A stretch of 19,262 nt of DNA from an uncultured Ignavibacteriota bacterium (GCA_937915485.1 CALGII010000083.1:1-19262); one strand, 5' to 3'; positions 1-8,040 are shown, counted from the stretch's first letter. A program made the numbers and translations. The notes: generated from the letters alone by a model not told the origin.

Positions 1-2407
1 AAACTCCAAGCGGATACCAGTTGAAATTAATTTCCCACGAATTCAAATCCCTGTACGCCGTAATGTAAGGCGCGGATATGCGCTTGTTCAGCAGGTCGTA
101 ACTTGTAGTGAACGAAAATCTCCATTTAGGTGTAGGATTTATGTTCAGACTACCGCTCACGTTGGACGATTTAATTATGTTGTACGGATTCTGCCTGTTC
201 TCCGTGAAATTATAATTCAGGCTTCCCGAAACAGGCACATTCAATCTCGGTTCTTCGAAAGGCGACCTGTACCCCTTGTCGTTCTTTTCAGTAGAATCGT
301 TCGCGGAGGTTCCCGAATTTCCGCCGAGTCCGAAACTGAACGAACTCGAGAGGTTCACGCCAAAAAAAGAGAGTTCAGCGAGTTTACCTTTCTCATCGAG
401 CAAAAACTTATTGACGCGCCTGCCGCTTGTCGGGTCGAATTCATACAGGTTGAACAAGGCGCTTCCTCCTATGTTCAGAAGCCCGCCAATCTGCGTTCTG
501 AAATCGGTGAAAATCTCCGACCATTTCAGTGAATCAGCCGCGAAGTTGTAGTTAACACTTGCGTTGAAATTAAAAAGTTGAAACTTGTTTTCTGTCGTAT
601 CGTTCTGCCGCGTCTTCATCTCGAACAGGTTTCCAAGCGCGAAGGATAACGATTGTACCTCCCCCGCGGGCGCGGTGCCGAAAACGCGTCCCTCGTAAAT
701 CGAATATTTGATTTCTCTCCCGTACTGGTCCGTGTACGTCCTGTAATAACCCCATCCCGGACTGGAAAAATCGGGTGTGAAGTTATACGTAATAGAAGGC
801 GTCAGCGTATGCTTTATGCCCGTCACGTTGAATAATTTTGGCGTGAATATTCCGATTAATTTTGTGTTCAGCGATATTCCCGTTCTGAAATACCTGACCA
901 TCTTTATCGCGTTTCGCTCGTCGGTTATAAGGCTGTCCGCGGAGTTCATATAGCGCTCGATGTATTTGTTGTACCAGATTTCCGTGTAAGAAAAGAACGG
1001 CTTTATGTTGAAGTACTTGAACGTCGGAGAAAAATTCAGGTTAATTCTGTGAACCGCTCCGAGGTTCGAGGCAAGTTCGCCGTTGTTTACGGTCGATACC
1101 TTCGTTCTGTTGTTCAGGAAACTGCCGCTGTATGAATAGGATATGAACTCGTACAATTTCTGACTGGACGAAACAGCGTCCTTCCTGAAGGGATACGTCT
1201 CCGATACGTTGAAACTCAGCGACGGAAGATTCTCGTTCAGGTCGCCCGTCTGAAGGTTCTGGTCGCGGTAAAAGTTCAATGTAAGCGAGAACGGAGATTC
1301 CTCCCAGTATTTCGAAAAAGTAAGGTTCGATACTACATTCTGCCTCAGGAGGTCGGGAAGCGAATTAGTCGAATTCTGGTAGTAGTCCTTTCCGCTTATG
1401 AACGTTACATTTCCCGCGAGTGTGGTTGTCGGATTGAGTCTCTGGTTGTGAATCCAGTTAAGAATCCACTGGTCGGATATCCGCTTGTTGACGTCCGTCT
1501 CCTCTCCGCTGTTTATAAGAGAATAACCGCCCTCGATGCTTCCGTCGAACAGGTATTTTTTCACGTACCTGAATCGTGAATTGAAATCGTACCTTCCCTT
1601 AGTGAACGCGGTAGCCTTTAAAGTCAGGTCGGTATAGTCGTTTATCGCCCAGAAGTAACCCGCGTTAGCGAGGTAAAAACCGTACGTGGCGTCCTGACCG
1701 TATTTCGGAATAATCAATCCCGACGAGCGCCCCGTTCTGTTCGGCAGTACTACGTATGGAATCCAGAATATAGGAACTCCTTCGATGTACAGGAATACCG
1801 ACTGCGCGATTATTTTATCCTTCGGTATAAGTTTCATCTTCGGCGAGTAGAAATAATACTCGGGATCGACTTTATCCGTAGAGGTCGTGTACAATCCGTT
1901 CTTAATGAAGTAAACTTCGGGCGTGACTTTCTTGATTTTCTCTCCGAAATAATATCCGACATCCGCGTCCGAATAACCGTAAGAAATTGTTCCCTTCTGA
2001 GTTCTGAAACTGTATGTGAGTTTTGAGCCTTCGTATTTCTCGCTTCCCTGAAACATTAGAGGCAACTGGACATATTGAACGGCGCCCGCAGAATCCTTTT
2101 CCAGCCCCACAGCATCGAGAATCTGCGATTCCCTGTCGAGTATGATGATTCCCGAATTGAGTTTCAAATCTTTGTAAATAACTTCTGCGTTGTTGTACAG
2201 CCGCATCTTGTTTGTCGCGAGTTCGAAAACAACCGAATCGTAAGCGGAGTAATTTATAACTTCGTCGATATCCGATTCAGCGAATTTGGAAGTGTCGGGC
2301 AGGAGTGTTTTTGCCGAATCATTAAGCGCAGCGGTGTCAACCTGCGCTTGAGCCGCGCTAAAAAAAATCAGGAACAATAATATATTCGCGGCTAATTTCA
2401 ATTTCAC
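1..2407 (-). CDS. lptD: LPS-assembly outer-membrane protein LptD (OstA-like), 3' end outside the window
   Basis: The minus strand stays open from a GTG at 2407 to the window edge, about 802 codons, so the C-terminal barrel is cut off. Residues 1-21 read as a signal peptide (MKLKLAANILLFLIFFSAAQ). Residues about 60-160 resemble the LptA/OstA periplasmic fold. The stretch at about 205-236 (FLYIEGVPIFWIPY, then NRTGRSSGLIIPKYG) matches the LptD hallmark that opens the beta barrel, and the rest is aromatic-rich alternating strand sequence. In known systems LptD with LptE inserts lipopolysaccharide into the outer leaflet. The GTG overlaps the TGA of the preceding TPM gene (GTGA), implying translational coupling. 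The position where many relatives have TTC reads TTS (about 174-176), and I noticed no cysteine in my reading, so disulfide control as in E. coli looks absent. Family call is strong; substrate is inferred. Confidence 0.85.
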   Translation of the reverse strand, partial: MKLKLAANILLFLIFFSAAQAQVDTAALNDSAKTLLPDTSKFAESDIDEVINYSAYDSVVFELATNKMRLYNNAEVIYKDLKLNSGIIILDRESQILDAVGLEKDSAGAVQYVQLPLMFQGSEKYEGSKLTYSFRTQKGTISYGYSDADVGYYFGEKIKKVTPEVYFIKNGLYTTSTDKVDPEYYFYSPKMKLIPKDKIIAQSVFLYIEGVPIFWIPYVVLPNRTGRSSGLIIPKYGQDATYGFYLANAGYFWAINDYTDLTLKATAFTKGRYDFNSRFRYVKKYLFDGSIEGGYSLINSGEETDVNKRISDQWILNWIHNQRLNPTTTLAGNVTFISGKDYYQNSTNSLPDLLRQNVVSNLTFSKYWEESPFSLTLNFYRDQNLQTGDLNENLPSLSFNVSETYPFRKDAVSSSQKLYEFISYSYSGSFLNNRTKVSTVNNGELASNLGAVHRINLNFSPTFKYFNIKPFFSYTEIWYNKYIERYMNSADSLITDERNAIKMVRYFRTGISLNTKLIGIFTPKLFNVTGIKHTLTPSITYNFTPDFSSPGWGYYRTYTDQYGREIKYSIYEGRVFGTAPAGEVQSLSFALGNLFEMKTRQNDTTENKFQLFNFNASVNYNFAADSLKWSEIFTDFRTQIGGLLNIGGSALFNLYEFDPTSGRRVNKFLLDEKGKLAELSFFGVNLSSSFSFGLGGNSGTSANDSTEKNDKGYRSPFEEPRLNVPVSGSLNYNFTENRQNPYNIIKSSNVSGSLNINPTPKWRFSFTTSYDLLNKRISAPYITAYRDLNSWEINFNWYPLGV

Positions 2408-2862
2408 TTAATAACGATGTCGTTTGAAAGTTCGTTCGTGTCTTTCTCGCTGACGGGGAAGTGCTCAATCAGCACGCCTTTAATCTCGTCGAGCGCTTTG
2501 ATTAAACCTTCCTTGTATTTTTCCCTGCCGAATTCAGTGGACAGGTGATTCTTTATGACATTCCATTTGTCTTCGCCGATTTTTGAGTTTATTCCCGCGT
2601 CGGCTACAACCTCAAAAGTCCTTTCGCCGAAGAGTATGTAGACGAGCACTCCCGTTTTATCCTTCGTGCCGTGCATTCCGAGTTTATGGAATTCCTTAAT
2701 CGCGAGTTCACGGGTTGTCTTTCTTCTCTCCGCCCAGCCTCTCTTCATCCTGAAGCAGATTCTTATTTCACCCGATGTGGATTTCTCCGTTTCGGCGATG
2801 TGCTCTTGAATTTCCGTCAAATCGGAATCTGACAGGTGTTTTTGCAAAATGTTTTTTGGCAT
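2404..2862 (-). CDS. TPM-domain protein without signal peptide
   Basis: Protein of 152 residues if it begins at the ATG at 2862; an in-frame TTG at 2871 would add three residues and neither has a good ribosome site. The body resembles the TPM (TLP18.3/Psb32/MOLO-1) domain: an N-terminal helix-rich part with TSGEIRICF, then GVLVYILFGERTFEVVADAG and an amphipathic helical tail. There is no signal peptide or obvious membrane helix, so it may act in the cytoplasm or be held by its partner. It starts 19 bases after the secreted TPM protein and its stop overlaps the lptD start, so the three genes look like one operon. Paired TPM genes, one secreted and one short, are common in this group, often next to lemA; no lemA is present here. 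The biochemical function is unknown. Confidence 0.85.
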   Translation of the reverse strand: MPKNILQKHLSDSDLTEIQEHIAETEKSTSGEIRICFRMKRGWAERRKTTRELAIKEFHKLGMHGTKDKTGVLVYILFGERTFEVVADAGINSKIGEDKWNVIKNHLSTEFGREKYKEGLIKALDEIKGVLIEHFPVSEKDTNELSNDIVIK

Positions 2863-2881
2863 AATAAGCAATTTAATTTGA

Positions 2882-3664
2882 TTACCAACTACCGCTGGCG
2901 CCTCCGCCTCCGAAAGAGCCTCCTCCGCCGGAGAAGCCGCCGAAGCCTCCGCTGCTTCCGCCTCCGCCGAAGAAGCCTCCGCCTCCCCAGCCTTTTCCGC
3001 CGGTGTAGAAGCGTTTGTTCCATCCGAAAATTCTCCGGATTATAGACATGAATATGCTGAAGAATATCAAACCGAAAACGAGAAGAACAAATATCGGAAT
3101 TCCGAAACACATCAGTCCCGTGTCGTTTTTCTGTTTTTTATTAGAGGACTTGTCGTTTGTATATTCGCCTTTCGCAACGGCGATTATACCGTCCACGCCG
3201 CTGTTTATACCTTCGTAATAATAATTGTTTCTGAAATACGGCGAGATATTGTTTCTTATAATCTTCGAAGAAACCGCGTCCGTAAGGACTCCTTCGAGCC
3301 CGTAACCCACTTCAATTCTTAGTTTCTTATCACCCTTCGCTATGAAAAGAAGCACGCCGTTATTCCTGTCCTTTCTCCCGATTTTATTCGCCTCGGCGAT
3401 TCTTACCGATACGTCCTCGAGAGATTCACCGTTAAGGGATTCGACCATGTAAACCACTATCTGCGTGGAGGTCTCGCTGTCGAAGTCCTGCAGTTTCTTC
3501 AGGAGCAGATTTATTTCCGATTGAGTCAGAGTGCCTGTTTCGTCAACGACATATTTTTTCAGAGAAGTCGGATTATCGCCCAGCCTTCTCGACGGCTCGT
3601 CCTGAGAAAACAACGAATTGCCGATGAAAAGCAGAGCGCATAAGATGAAAAAAAGTTTTTTCAA
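2882..3664 (-). CDS. Secreted/membrane TPM-domain protein (YgcG type) with glycine-rich tail
   Basis: This 260-residue protein has a signal peptide (about 1-20, ending near LFSQ), a TPM domain at about 36-168, a transmembrane helix at about 184-208 and a glycine-rich tail (222-260) ending GGGGASGSW. Family marks include VVDETGTLT near the start of the domain, a Gln-Ile-Val-Val strand (68-71), NNGVLLFIAKGDKKLRIEVG (101-120) and GYGLEGVLTD. The likely layout is a periplasmic TPM domain anchored in the inner membrane with the Gly-rich tail inside. Members have been linked to acid phosphatase activity in plants and to membrane-protein turnover, but the bacterial role is unsettled. The start is a TTG at 3664: the signal peptide begins right there, and upstream in frame a TAG precedes any ATG. 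It heads an apparent TPM-TPM-lptD operon beginning just after the exb terminator. Confidence 0.9.
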   Translation of the reverse strand: MKKLFFILCALLFIGNSLFSQDEPSRRLGDNPTSLKKYVVDETGTLTQSEINLLLKKLQDFDSETSTQIVVYMVESLNGESLEDVSVRIAEANKIGRKDRNNGVLLFIAKGDKKLRIEVGYGLEGVLTDAVSSKIIRNNISPYFRNNYYYEGINSGVDGIIAVAKGEYTNDKSSNKKQKNDTGLMCFGIPIFVLLVFGLIFFSIFMSIIRRIFGWNKRFYTGGKGWGGGGFFGGGGSSGGFGGFSGGGGSFGGGGASGSW

Positions 3665-3727
3665 TTTAAACGAATAATTTGAACTAATTTGCTAAATTTG
3701 AGCAATATATTAAATGTAAAAGTACAA

Positions 3728-3763
3728 TAAAAAAAGCGGCCAGAACTTACTTCGGACCGCTTT
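3728..3763 (-). terminator. Intrinsic terminator of the exbB-exbD-exbD operon
   Basis: On the minus strand, arm AAAGCGGTCC, a short loop, then arm GGCCGCTTT form a stem with one bulged base, followed by a run of T. It lies 20-55 bases after the stop of the second exbD and upstream of the TPM gene, so it separates the two operons. The stem is nearly symmetric, but only the minus-strand side has the long T run. Confidence 0.8.
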
Positions 3764-3782
3764 GCTTTTGATACTTTATCGA

Positions 3783-4304
3783 TTAACCACCGGCAGCCAC
3801 AATTTTCTGCAGGTCAGCGTCCTCCATTTTCAAGAACGCGTATCTTCTTTCTATTTTTGCTCTGGATATTTCATCGAACACGTCCGACATTACGTTATAT
3901 TTCATCTTTCTGTCGAACTTTAGGAGAAGGAGCAGATTATTGTTTACCGCGTAAATTTTTTCAAGTTCCGTCGCTATGTTTTTAACTTCGACTTTTTTCA
4001 TTTCAGATTCGGAGCCGTCAGAACGTCCCTGCGCGAAATAAATATTTCCTTTATCGGAGACGCGAACGTACAGGACGTTGCCCATATCTACCTTGACCTT
4101 ATCCTTGACGTCGCCTTTAGGGAGCGAAACTTTCATCAACTGCGGTGCGGAGAGGGTAGTAGTCAGCATGAAGAACGTGAGCAGAAGCATAATGACGTCC
4201 ACCATGGGTGTCATGTCAATACGCACTCCTGCCGCTTTCGACTTTTTGTGCTTATTACCTTTTCCTTGGGCCACTTCCGGGGCATCAAAACCGCCACCAG
4301 CCAT
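3783..4304 (-). CDS. exbD: ExbD/TolR-family biopolymer transport protein (second copy)
   Basis: A 173-residue ExbD/TolR-type protein: a short charged cytoplasmic N-terminus, one membrane helix (about 31-52) and a periplasmic domain. The helix carries RIDMTPMVDVIMLLLTFFML, with Asp36 at the place of the proton-conducting aspartate (Asp25 in E. coli ExbD). With ExbB it forms a motor that uses proton-motive force to energise outer-membrane transport, usually through TonB. The extended N-terminus (MAGGGFDAPEV, then KGNKHKKSK) differs from the other copy. AGGAG at 4311-4315, six bases upstream, supports this start. It is the last gene of the exb cluster and is directly followed by a terminator; no tonB follows. 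Confidence 0.93.
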   Translation of the reverse strand: MAGGGFDAPEVAQGKGNKHKKSKAAGVRIDMTPMVDVIMLLLTFFMLTTTLSAPQLMKVSLPKGDVKDKVKVDMGNVLYVRVSDKGNIYFAQGRSDGSESEMKKVEVKNIATELEKIYAVNNNLLLLLKFDRKMKYNVMSDVFDEISRAKIERRYAFLKMEDADLQKIVAAGG

Positions 4305-4339
4305 ATTAAACTCCTGTGATTTTAGTTAACAAAATTTAT

Positions 4340-4933
4340 TTATTCCTTTTTACTTTCCGATTTTATCATCGTAACGAGCGAGAAAATCTTGTTGTCTGAT
4401 TCGTGAAGAGACGCCATTAAATCCTCGAACACGCCGTAACTCACGTCCTTATCGCCTTTGACGACGACCTGGAACGACGCCTGTTTGTTTCCCGTTACGC
4501 TTCTCAGAGAATTTTTCAGGTCAACGAGCACCTTATCGAACTGCGCCTTGTTCATCACGACAACTTTTCTCTTGATTTCCTTGTCGCCCGCCTTTCCCGT
4601 CTGCATTACAGTGCTCTGAGACGTTGAATCGGGATGGTACAGACCGATAGCAAACTGGTCGCCGAAAATTTTCTCTCTGATTTTATAGTTGTCAACGTCG
4701 ACAAAAATATCGCCGTCCTTTGTCAGAGATAATGTCATAACATCGGATTCCCTCATCTTGTTATCGGGGTCAGAATAAATAGACTGCGGAAGAGCAACCT
4801 CAACGGCTTCGGATTCCGCCGCCCTGAATGTTGCTGTTAACATAAAGAACGTCAATAAAAGCATTATGACGTCCACCATAGGGGTCATGTCAATTTTGAT
4901 GTCGGGTTTCTTTATTTCTCTAACTTTTCTCAT
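4340..4933 (-). CDS. exbD: ExbD/TolR-family biopolymer transport protein (first copy)
   Basis: A 197-residue ExbD/TolR-type protein with a basic N-terminus (MRKVREIKKPD), one membrane helix (about 15-36) and Asp21 within IDMTPMVDVIMLLLTFF as the expected proton-path residue. The membrane segment is almost identical to that of the next gene, while the periplasmic parts differ: this one is longer, with a KVVVMNKAQFDKVLVDL segment and a C-terminal GDKDVSYGVFEDLM region typical of the ExbD periplasmic fold. It lies 41 bases after exbB and 35 before the second exbD. Two non-identical ExbD subunits per ExbB are common in Bacteroidota-like bacteria. No strong ribosome site precedes it, so translation may follow on from exbB. 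Confidence 0.93.
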   Translation of the reverse strand: MRKVREIKKPDIKIDMTPMVDVIMLLLTFFMLTATFRAAESEAVEVALPQSIYSDPDNKMRESDVMTLSLTKDGDIFVDVDNYKIREKIFGDQFAIGLYHPDSTSQSTVMQTGKAGDKEIKRKVVVMNKAQFDKVLVDLKNSLRSVTGNKQASFQVVVKGDKDVSYGVFEDLMASLHESDNKIFSLVTMIKSESKKE

Positions 4934-4974
4934 TTGTTTTTTTAAGAGTTTTTAAAAGTTCAACCGAAATCAAA

Positions 4975-5751
4975 TTATTTTGACTTTAAAGCAATGATTG
5001 AAAGAATGTTGTAAGTAGCTTCGTCAATCATATATGTTATGCCTCCAACCTTTGTAAGGAAGAAGTTGTACGAAATCGTTCCGACGATAGCGCCGAACAG
5101 ACCTAAAGCCGTGTTGATAAGAGCTTCGGAAATACCCGAAGAAAGTTCAGCCGCGTTAGGCGTGCCCGCCGTGGCGAGTGCCTGGAACGAGCGAATCATT
5201 CCGAGTACCGTTCCGAACAGACCGACGAGTACCGATACCGACGCGATTGTCGCGAGCGCCGGAAGGTTCGTGTTCAGCAACGGAAGTTCAAGACCCATAG
5301 CCTCTTCGATGGCATTCTTGACTTCTTCTAATTTTCTTTCCGCATCCATGCTCTTGTCAGTTACAAGAACCTGATATCTTTCAAGACCCTGCTTCAGGAT
5401 GTTCGCTATCGAGCCTTTCTGCTTGTCGCAGAGAGCGATTGCCTCATCGATGTTGCCTTCCTTAAGGGAAATTTGAATCTTTTTAAGAAAATCTTCGATT
5501 TTTCCTTTACCCTTTGCTTTTCCGAGGGAAAGCATTCTTTCGATGGTATAGGTAATAACCATAATACTTATCGTGATAAGAATAGGCACGATAACACCGC
5601 CAAGATAAACAGCACCCAACAGGTTAGCAGGCGTGGTCTTTTCCGGGTTCTTAAAGTTCGCTGGATTTCCCAATACAAATATGTACAGTATCAGTGCGAC
5701 TACGAATGCCACGATTATGAGTATAGTCGTGAATAATCCGGATTTCTTCAT
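4975..5751 (-). CDS. exbB: MotA/TolQ/ExbB proton channel family protein
   Basis: A 258-residue MotA/TolQ/ExbB protein. Membrane helices fall at about 6-28 (an extra N-terminal one), 46-68, 164-188 and 209-232. GLFGTVLGMI (177-186) and TALGLFGAIVG (214-224) are the conserved pore-lining segments of the family. The cytoplasmic stretch between helices two and three (about 71-160) is charged and helical, with GNIDEAIALCDKQKG. It should assemble as a pentamer around ExbD dimers and convert proton flow into work on TonB- or Tol-type partners; which partner is used cannot be told here. It begins the exbB-exbD-exbD cluster, and a consensus GGAGGT lies nine bases before ATG, the strongest ribosome site I saw in the left part. 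Confidence 0.93.
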   Translation of the reverse strand: MKKSGLFTTILIIVAFVVALILYIFVLGNPANFKNPEKTTPANLLGAVYLGGVIVPILITISIMVITYTIERMLSLGKAKGKGKIEDFLKKIQISLKEGNIDEAIALCDKQKGSIANILKQGLERYQVLVTDKSMDAERKLEEVKNAIEEAMGLELPLLNTNLPALATIASVSVLVGLFGTVLGMIRSFQALATAGTPNAAELSSGISEALINTALGLFGAIVGTISYNFFLTKVGGITYMIDEATYNILSIIALKSK

Positions 5752-5760
5752 TGAGTTTTA

Positions 5761-5766
5761 ACCTCC
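5761..5766 (-). promoter_or_regulatory. Strong ribosome binding site of exbB
   Basis: The minus strand reads GGAGGT, nine bases before the exbB ATG at 5751. Most other genes in this window have weak or no Shine-Dalgarno sequence, so this one stands out and fixes the start. It would suit a subunit needed in larger amounts than the ExbD proteins downstream. Confidence 0.75.
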
Positions 5767-5810
5767 AATTTCTTTGGTTTAATTAGTTTAATATTAGTTT
5801 GAATATATTT

Positions 5811-6158
5811 TTAAAAATTTGCGATTGCTTCTTCTTTGGAGCCGTAGCAATCAAAAATTAATGACAATTTTGTGATAACGAACAGGTTTTCCAGATTTTT
5901 GTTCAGTCTGGCGAGTTTAATTTCACCTTCGCGCTTTTTATAGTTCGCGTGCGATGAAATAAGAACTCCGAGGGCGGTGCTGTTGAGGTACATTACGTCA
6001 CCGAGATCAATTACGAGTTTCTTGTTTCCTTTTTCTGCAAATTCCTTTATCGCGAATTTCAGGTCTTCCGTTTCATCGCCTCCGACGAAACTGCCTTTGG
6101 GTTCAAGTATTACGATTCCTTTGTCCTGAAGTTCTGAAGATTTAATTTTCGCTGCCAT
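5811..6158 (-). CDS. STAS-domain protein, anti-sigma factor antagonist type
   Basis: A 115-residue single STAS domain, the normal length for SpoIIAA/RsbV-like antagonists. The strand-turn-helix signature is LVIDLGDVMYLNSTALGVLISSH (48-70, split here as LVIDLGDVMYLN and STALGVLISSH); Ser60 is the usual site phosphorylated by a partner anti-sigma kinase. In such systems the unphosphorylated form binds the kinase and frees a sigma factor or other target. No HATPase kinase or PP2C phosphatase gene is in the window, so any partner is elsewhere. It sits 59 bases before exbB and 91 after adk; whether it shares the exb transcript is open. An A/T-rich perfect inverted repeat lies upstream at 6193-6208. 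Confidence 0.9.
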   Translation of the reverse strand: MAAKIKSSELQDKGIVILEPKGSFVGGDETEDLKFAIKEFAEKGNKKLVIDLGDVMYLNSTALGVLISSHANYKKREGEIKLARLNKNLENLFVITKLSLIFDCYGSKEEAIANF

Positions 6159-6192
6159 ATATTTTGCGTATTTTAAATTTCCAAAATAACCT

Positions 6193-6208
6193 TATTTTAA
6201 ATAAAATA
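6193..6208. repeat. A/T-only inverted repeat between adk and the STAS gene
   Basis: TATTTTA-AA-TAAAATA is a perfect seven-base inverted repeat in the 91-base gap between adk and the STAS gene. It could be a weak hairpin or a protein-binding site, or chance in an A/T-rich gap. No T run follows directly on the minus strand, so a terminator is unlikely. Confidence 0.3.
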
Positions 6209-6249
6209 CAATCAAGTAAATACTGTATTGCTTATTAAAAAGCGCGTTT

Positions 6250-6804
6250 TCAGCCCAGTTTTTCACAAATGCTGCCAAAAATTTCCTCGACCGCGCCGAC
6301 GCCGTGTATCTCGATTACCTGCCCCGTACTGCCGTAATATTCGATTATCGGTTCCGTCGTTTCGATGTATATCCTGAGCCTTTTCCTTATAATCTCTTCA
6401 GTGTCGTCTTTCCTTCCGCGCTTGAGAAGCCTGCTGACGAGTTCCTCCTCATCGGCTTTGAGATAAAGTATCTCCGTGCCTCCGATTTTCATTTCCCCGA
6501 AAATTTTATCGAGCGCCTTTGCCTGGTCGAGAGTTCTCGGAAAGCCGTCGAGTATGAATCCTTCTTTTCCGCCGATGTTTTCCTTCAATGCCTGAATCAC
6601 GATGCCCGTCATTATGTCGTCGGGAACGAGACCGCCTTTTTCAACTATGTTCTTTGCTTTTTTTCCGAGTTCGGTTTCTTCGTCGATTGCTTTTCTGAGG
6701 TATTCGCCTGTCGATAGGTGGAACAGATTGTACTTTTCTGCGATTAGCAGAGATTGCGTGCCCTTTCCCACACCTGGGGGACCGAAAATTATAATGTGAT
6801 GCAT
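6250..6804 (-). CDS. adk: Adenylate kinase, short form without the zinc-type LID
   Basis: A 184-residue adenylate kinase catalysing ATP + AMP to 2 ADP in the cytoplasm. Visible motifs are the P-loop GPPGVGKGT (8-16), the AMP-site STGEYLR (31-37), LDGFPRT (85-91), the RxxGRKDD stretch (about 125-134) and the RLRIYIETTEPIIEYY helix (142-157). Between Arg131 and Asp134 the large LID insert of long-type enzymes, including its zinc-binding cysteines, is missing, so it is a short-type enzyme. It starts 15 bases after rlmN, so the two are likely co-transcribed. No clear ribosome site precedes ATG at 6804. Confidence 0.96.
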   Translation of the reverse strand: MHHIIIFGPPGVGKGTQSLLIAEKYNLFHLSTGEYLRKAIDEETELGKKAKNIVEKGGLVPDDIMTGIVIQALKENIGGKEGFILDGFPRTLDQAKALDKIFGEMKIGGTEILYLKADEEELVSRLLKRGRKDDTEEIIRKRLRIYIETTEPIIEYYGSTGQVIEIHGVGAVEEIFGSICEKLG

Positions 6805-6819
6805 AAGATAAAATTGAGA

Positions 6820-7929
6820 TTAATTCTTAACTGCCAGTTGACCGCAGGCGGCATTAATGTCCACGCCGCTGCTGCTTCTCAGGTTGACAATAACCTTCTC
6901 TTTTTTCAGACGTGCAATAAAATCCAATAAATTTTTCGAATTTAAAAGATATTTTTCTTTGCCGTGAATTATTTTTTCATTTATTTTCTTGTTTAAAATT
7001 TCTAACGGCGGCTTGAGTTCGAAATCGACGGGATGAAACGGAATCACGTTTATGTTGCTCGGAATCATCCTCTGAAGTTTCGCGAGCCTCTTAACGTCGT
7101 TGTCCGTATCGTTCAATCCCTCGAAGTAAATGTATTCATAAGTAACCTTGTTGCCCGTCTTTCTGTAAAAATACACGAGTTCGTCGTAAATTTCCGGCAG
7201 AGTGTTTTTCTTCGAGACGGGTATAAGTGTCTCGCGGAAACCCCTGTCGGTGCTGTGAAGCGAGAGAGCGAGTTTTATGTTCCTGAGATTCGGATTCGCC
7301 GATATGTCGTCGGCGAACTTCTTAATCCTGCCCGCGAATCCGACTGTCGATACGGTGATTTTCCTCGATGATATCGCGAGACCCTTTTTGTCAGTTAGTA
7401 TTTCGAGCGCGTCCATCAGAGGCGCGTAGTTCAGGAACGGCTCGCCCATTCCCATGAATACAAGGTTTGTAGGGATAATGCCGGTTTCGGAAATTATTCC
7501 GTATATCTGCGAAACGATTTCGCCCGCCGTGAGATTTCTTAAAAGCCCCATCTTTCCCGTCGCGCAGAATTCGCATCCCGCGTTGCATCCCGCCTGAGTA
7601 GAAACGCAGACGGTGTTCCTTCCTTCCTCTTTAATGAGGACGCTTTCAATCTTAATCTTTCTGCTTGCCGTATCGCCCGCGCCGAATAGGAATTTTTCTG
7701 TCCTGTCCTTTGAGGTTGTCGTGAGGATTTTCTCGAGAGTTTCAATCTCGAAAAAACGCGATAGATAGTCAGCGAGTTCTTTCGGAAGCCCTTTTACCTG
7801 ACCGATATCCGGCGCGAGTTTCCCGTGCACGGATGCGAATATCTGGTCCGCTCTGAAAGCGGGAATATCGAGTTTTCCGATTTCTTCCTTTAAAGCCGAA
7901 AGTTTAAGACCGCGTAAATTCAATTTCAT
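6820..7929 (-). CDS. rlmN: Dual-specificity 23S rRNA / tRNA adenine-C2 methyltransferase RlmN
   Basis: A 369-residue radical-SAM RlmN. The cluster motif is AGCNAGCEFC, with Cys115, Cys119 and Cys122 binding the 4Fe-4S cluster. Other marks are IESVLI (94-99), VFMGMGEPFLNY (157-168) and the C-terminal GVDINAACGQL, whose Cys362 corresponds to the residue that carries the methyl in the family mechanism. It should methylate A2503 of 23S rRNA and A37 of some tRNAs. Length and motif order are normal and complete. It is the first gene of the leftward housekeeping run; upstream is only repeat-rich intergenic DNA, so its promoter should lie at about 7930-7980 on the minus strand, where I could not identify convincing boxes. 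Confidence 0.96.
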   Translation of the reverse strand: MKLNLRGLKLSALKEEIGKLDIPAFRADQIFASVHGKLAPDIGQVKGLPKELADYLSRFFEIETLEKILTTTSKDRTEKFLFGAGDTASRKIKIESVLIKEEGRNTVCVSTQAGCNAGCEFCATGKMGLLRNLTAGEIVSQIYGIISETGIIPTNLVFMGMGEPFLNYAPLMDALEILTDKKGLAISSRKITVSTVGFAGRIKKFADDISANPNLRNIKLALSLHSTDRGFRETLIPVSKKNTLPEIYDELVYFYRKTGNKVTYEYIYFEGLNDTDNDVKRLAKLQRMIPSNINVIPFHPVDFELKPPLEILNKKINEKIIHGKEKYLLNSKNLLDFIARLKKEKVIVNLRSSSGVDINAACGQLAVKN

Positions 7930-7984
7930 ACTTCAACAATATAAAAAGAAAAAAAACCGATTTATAGGCGAAAGGGGACACAGG

Positions 7985-8026
7985 AATCAAGAATCAAGAA
8001 TCAAGAATTTAGAATCTAGAATCTAG
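7985..8026. repeat. 7-bp tandem repeat, six units
   Basis: Six adjacent heptamers run AATCAAG three times, then AATTTAG, then AATCTAG twice, shortly upstream of rlmN. The units are in perfect seven-base register. A period of seven outside a gene could expand or contract by slippage. No reading frame or known function is attached. Confidence 0.8.
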
Positions 8027-8040
8027 CTAAGAGCGATTGT

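Noticed and set aside
2075..2380. Plus-strand open frames opposite lptD
   Set aside because: They lie antisense to the clear lptD frame, with signal peptide and barrel motifs on the other strand; the same holds for small frames at 276-835.
2836..3110. Arg/Leu-rich and Arg-rich frames opposite or overlapping the glycine-rich tail
   Set aside because: They are shifted readings of the glycine codon run of the TPM protein.
6304..6799. Plus-strand frames opposite adk
   Set aside because: Antisense shadows of a complete adenylate kinase with all motifs.
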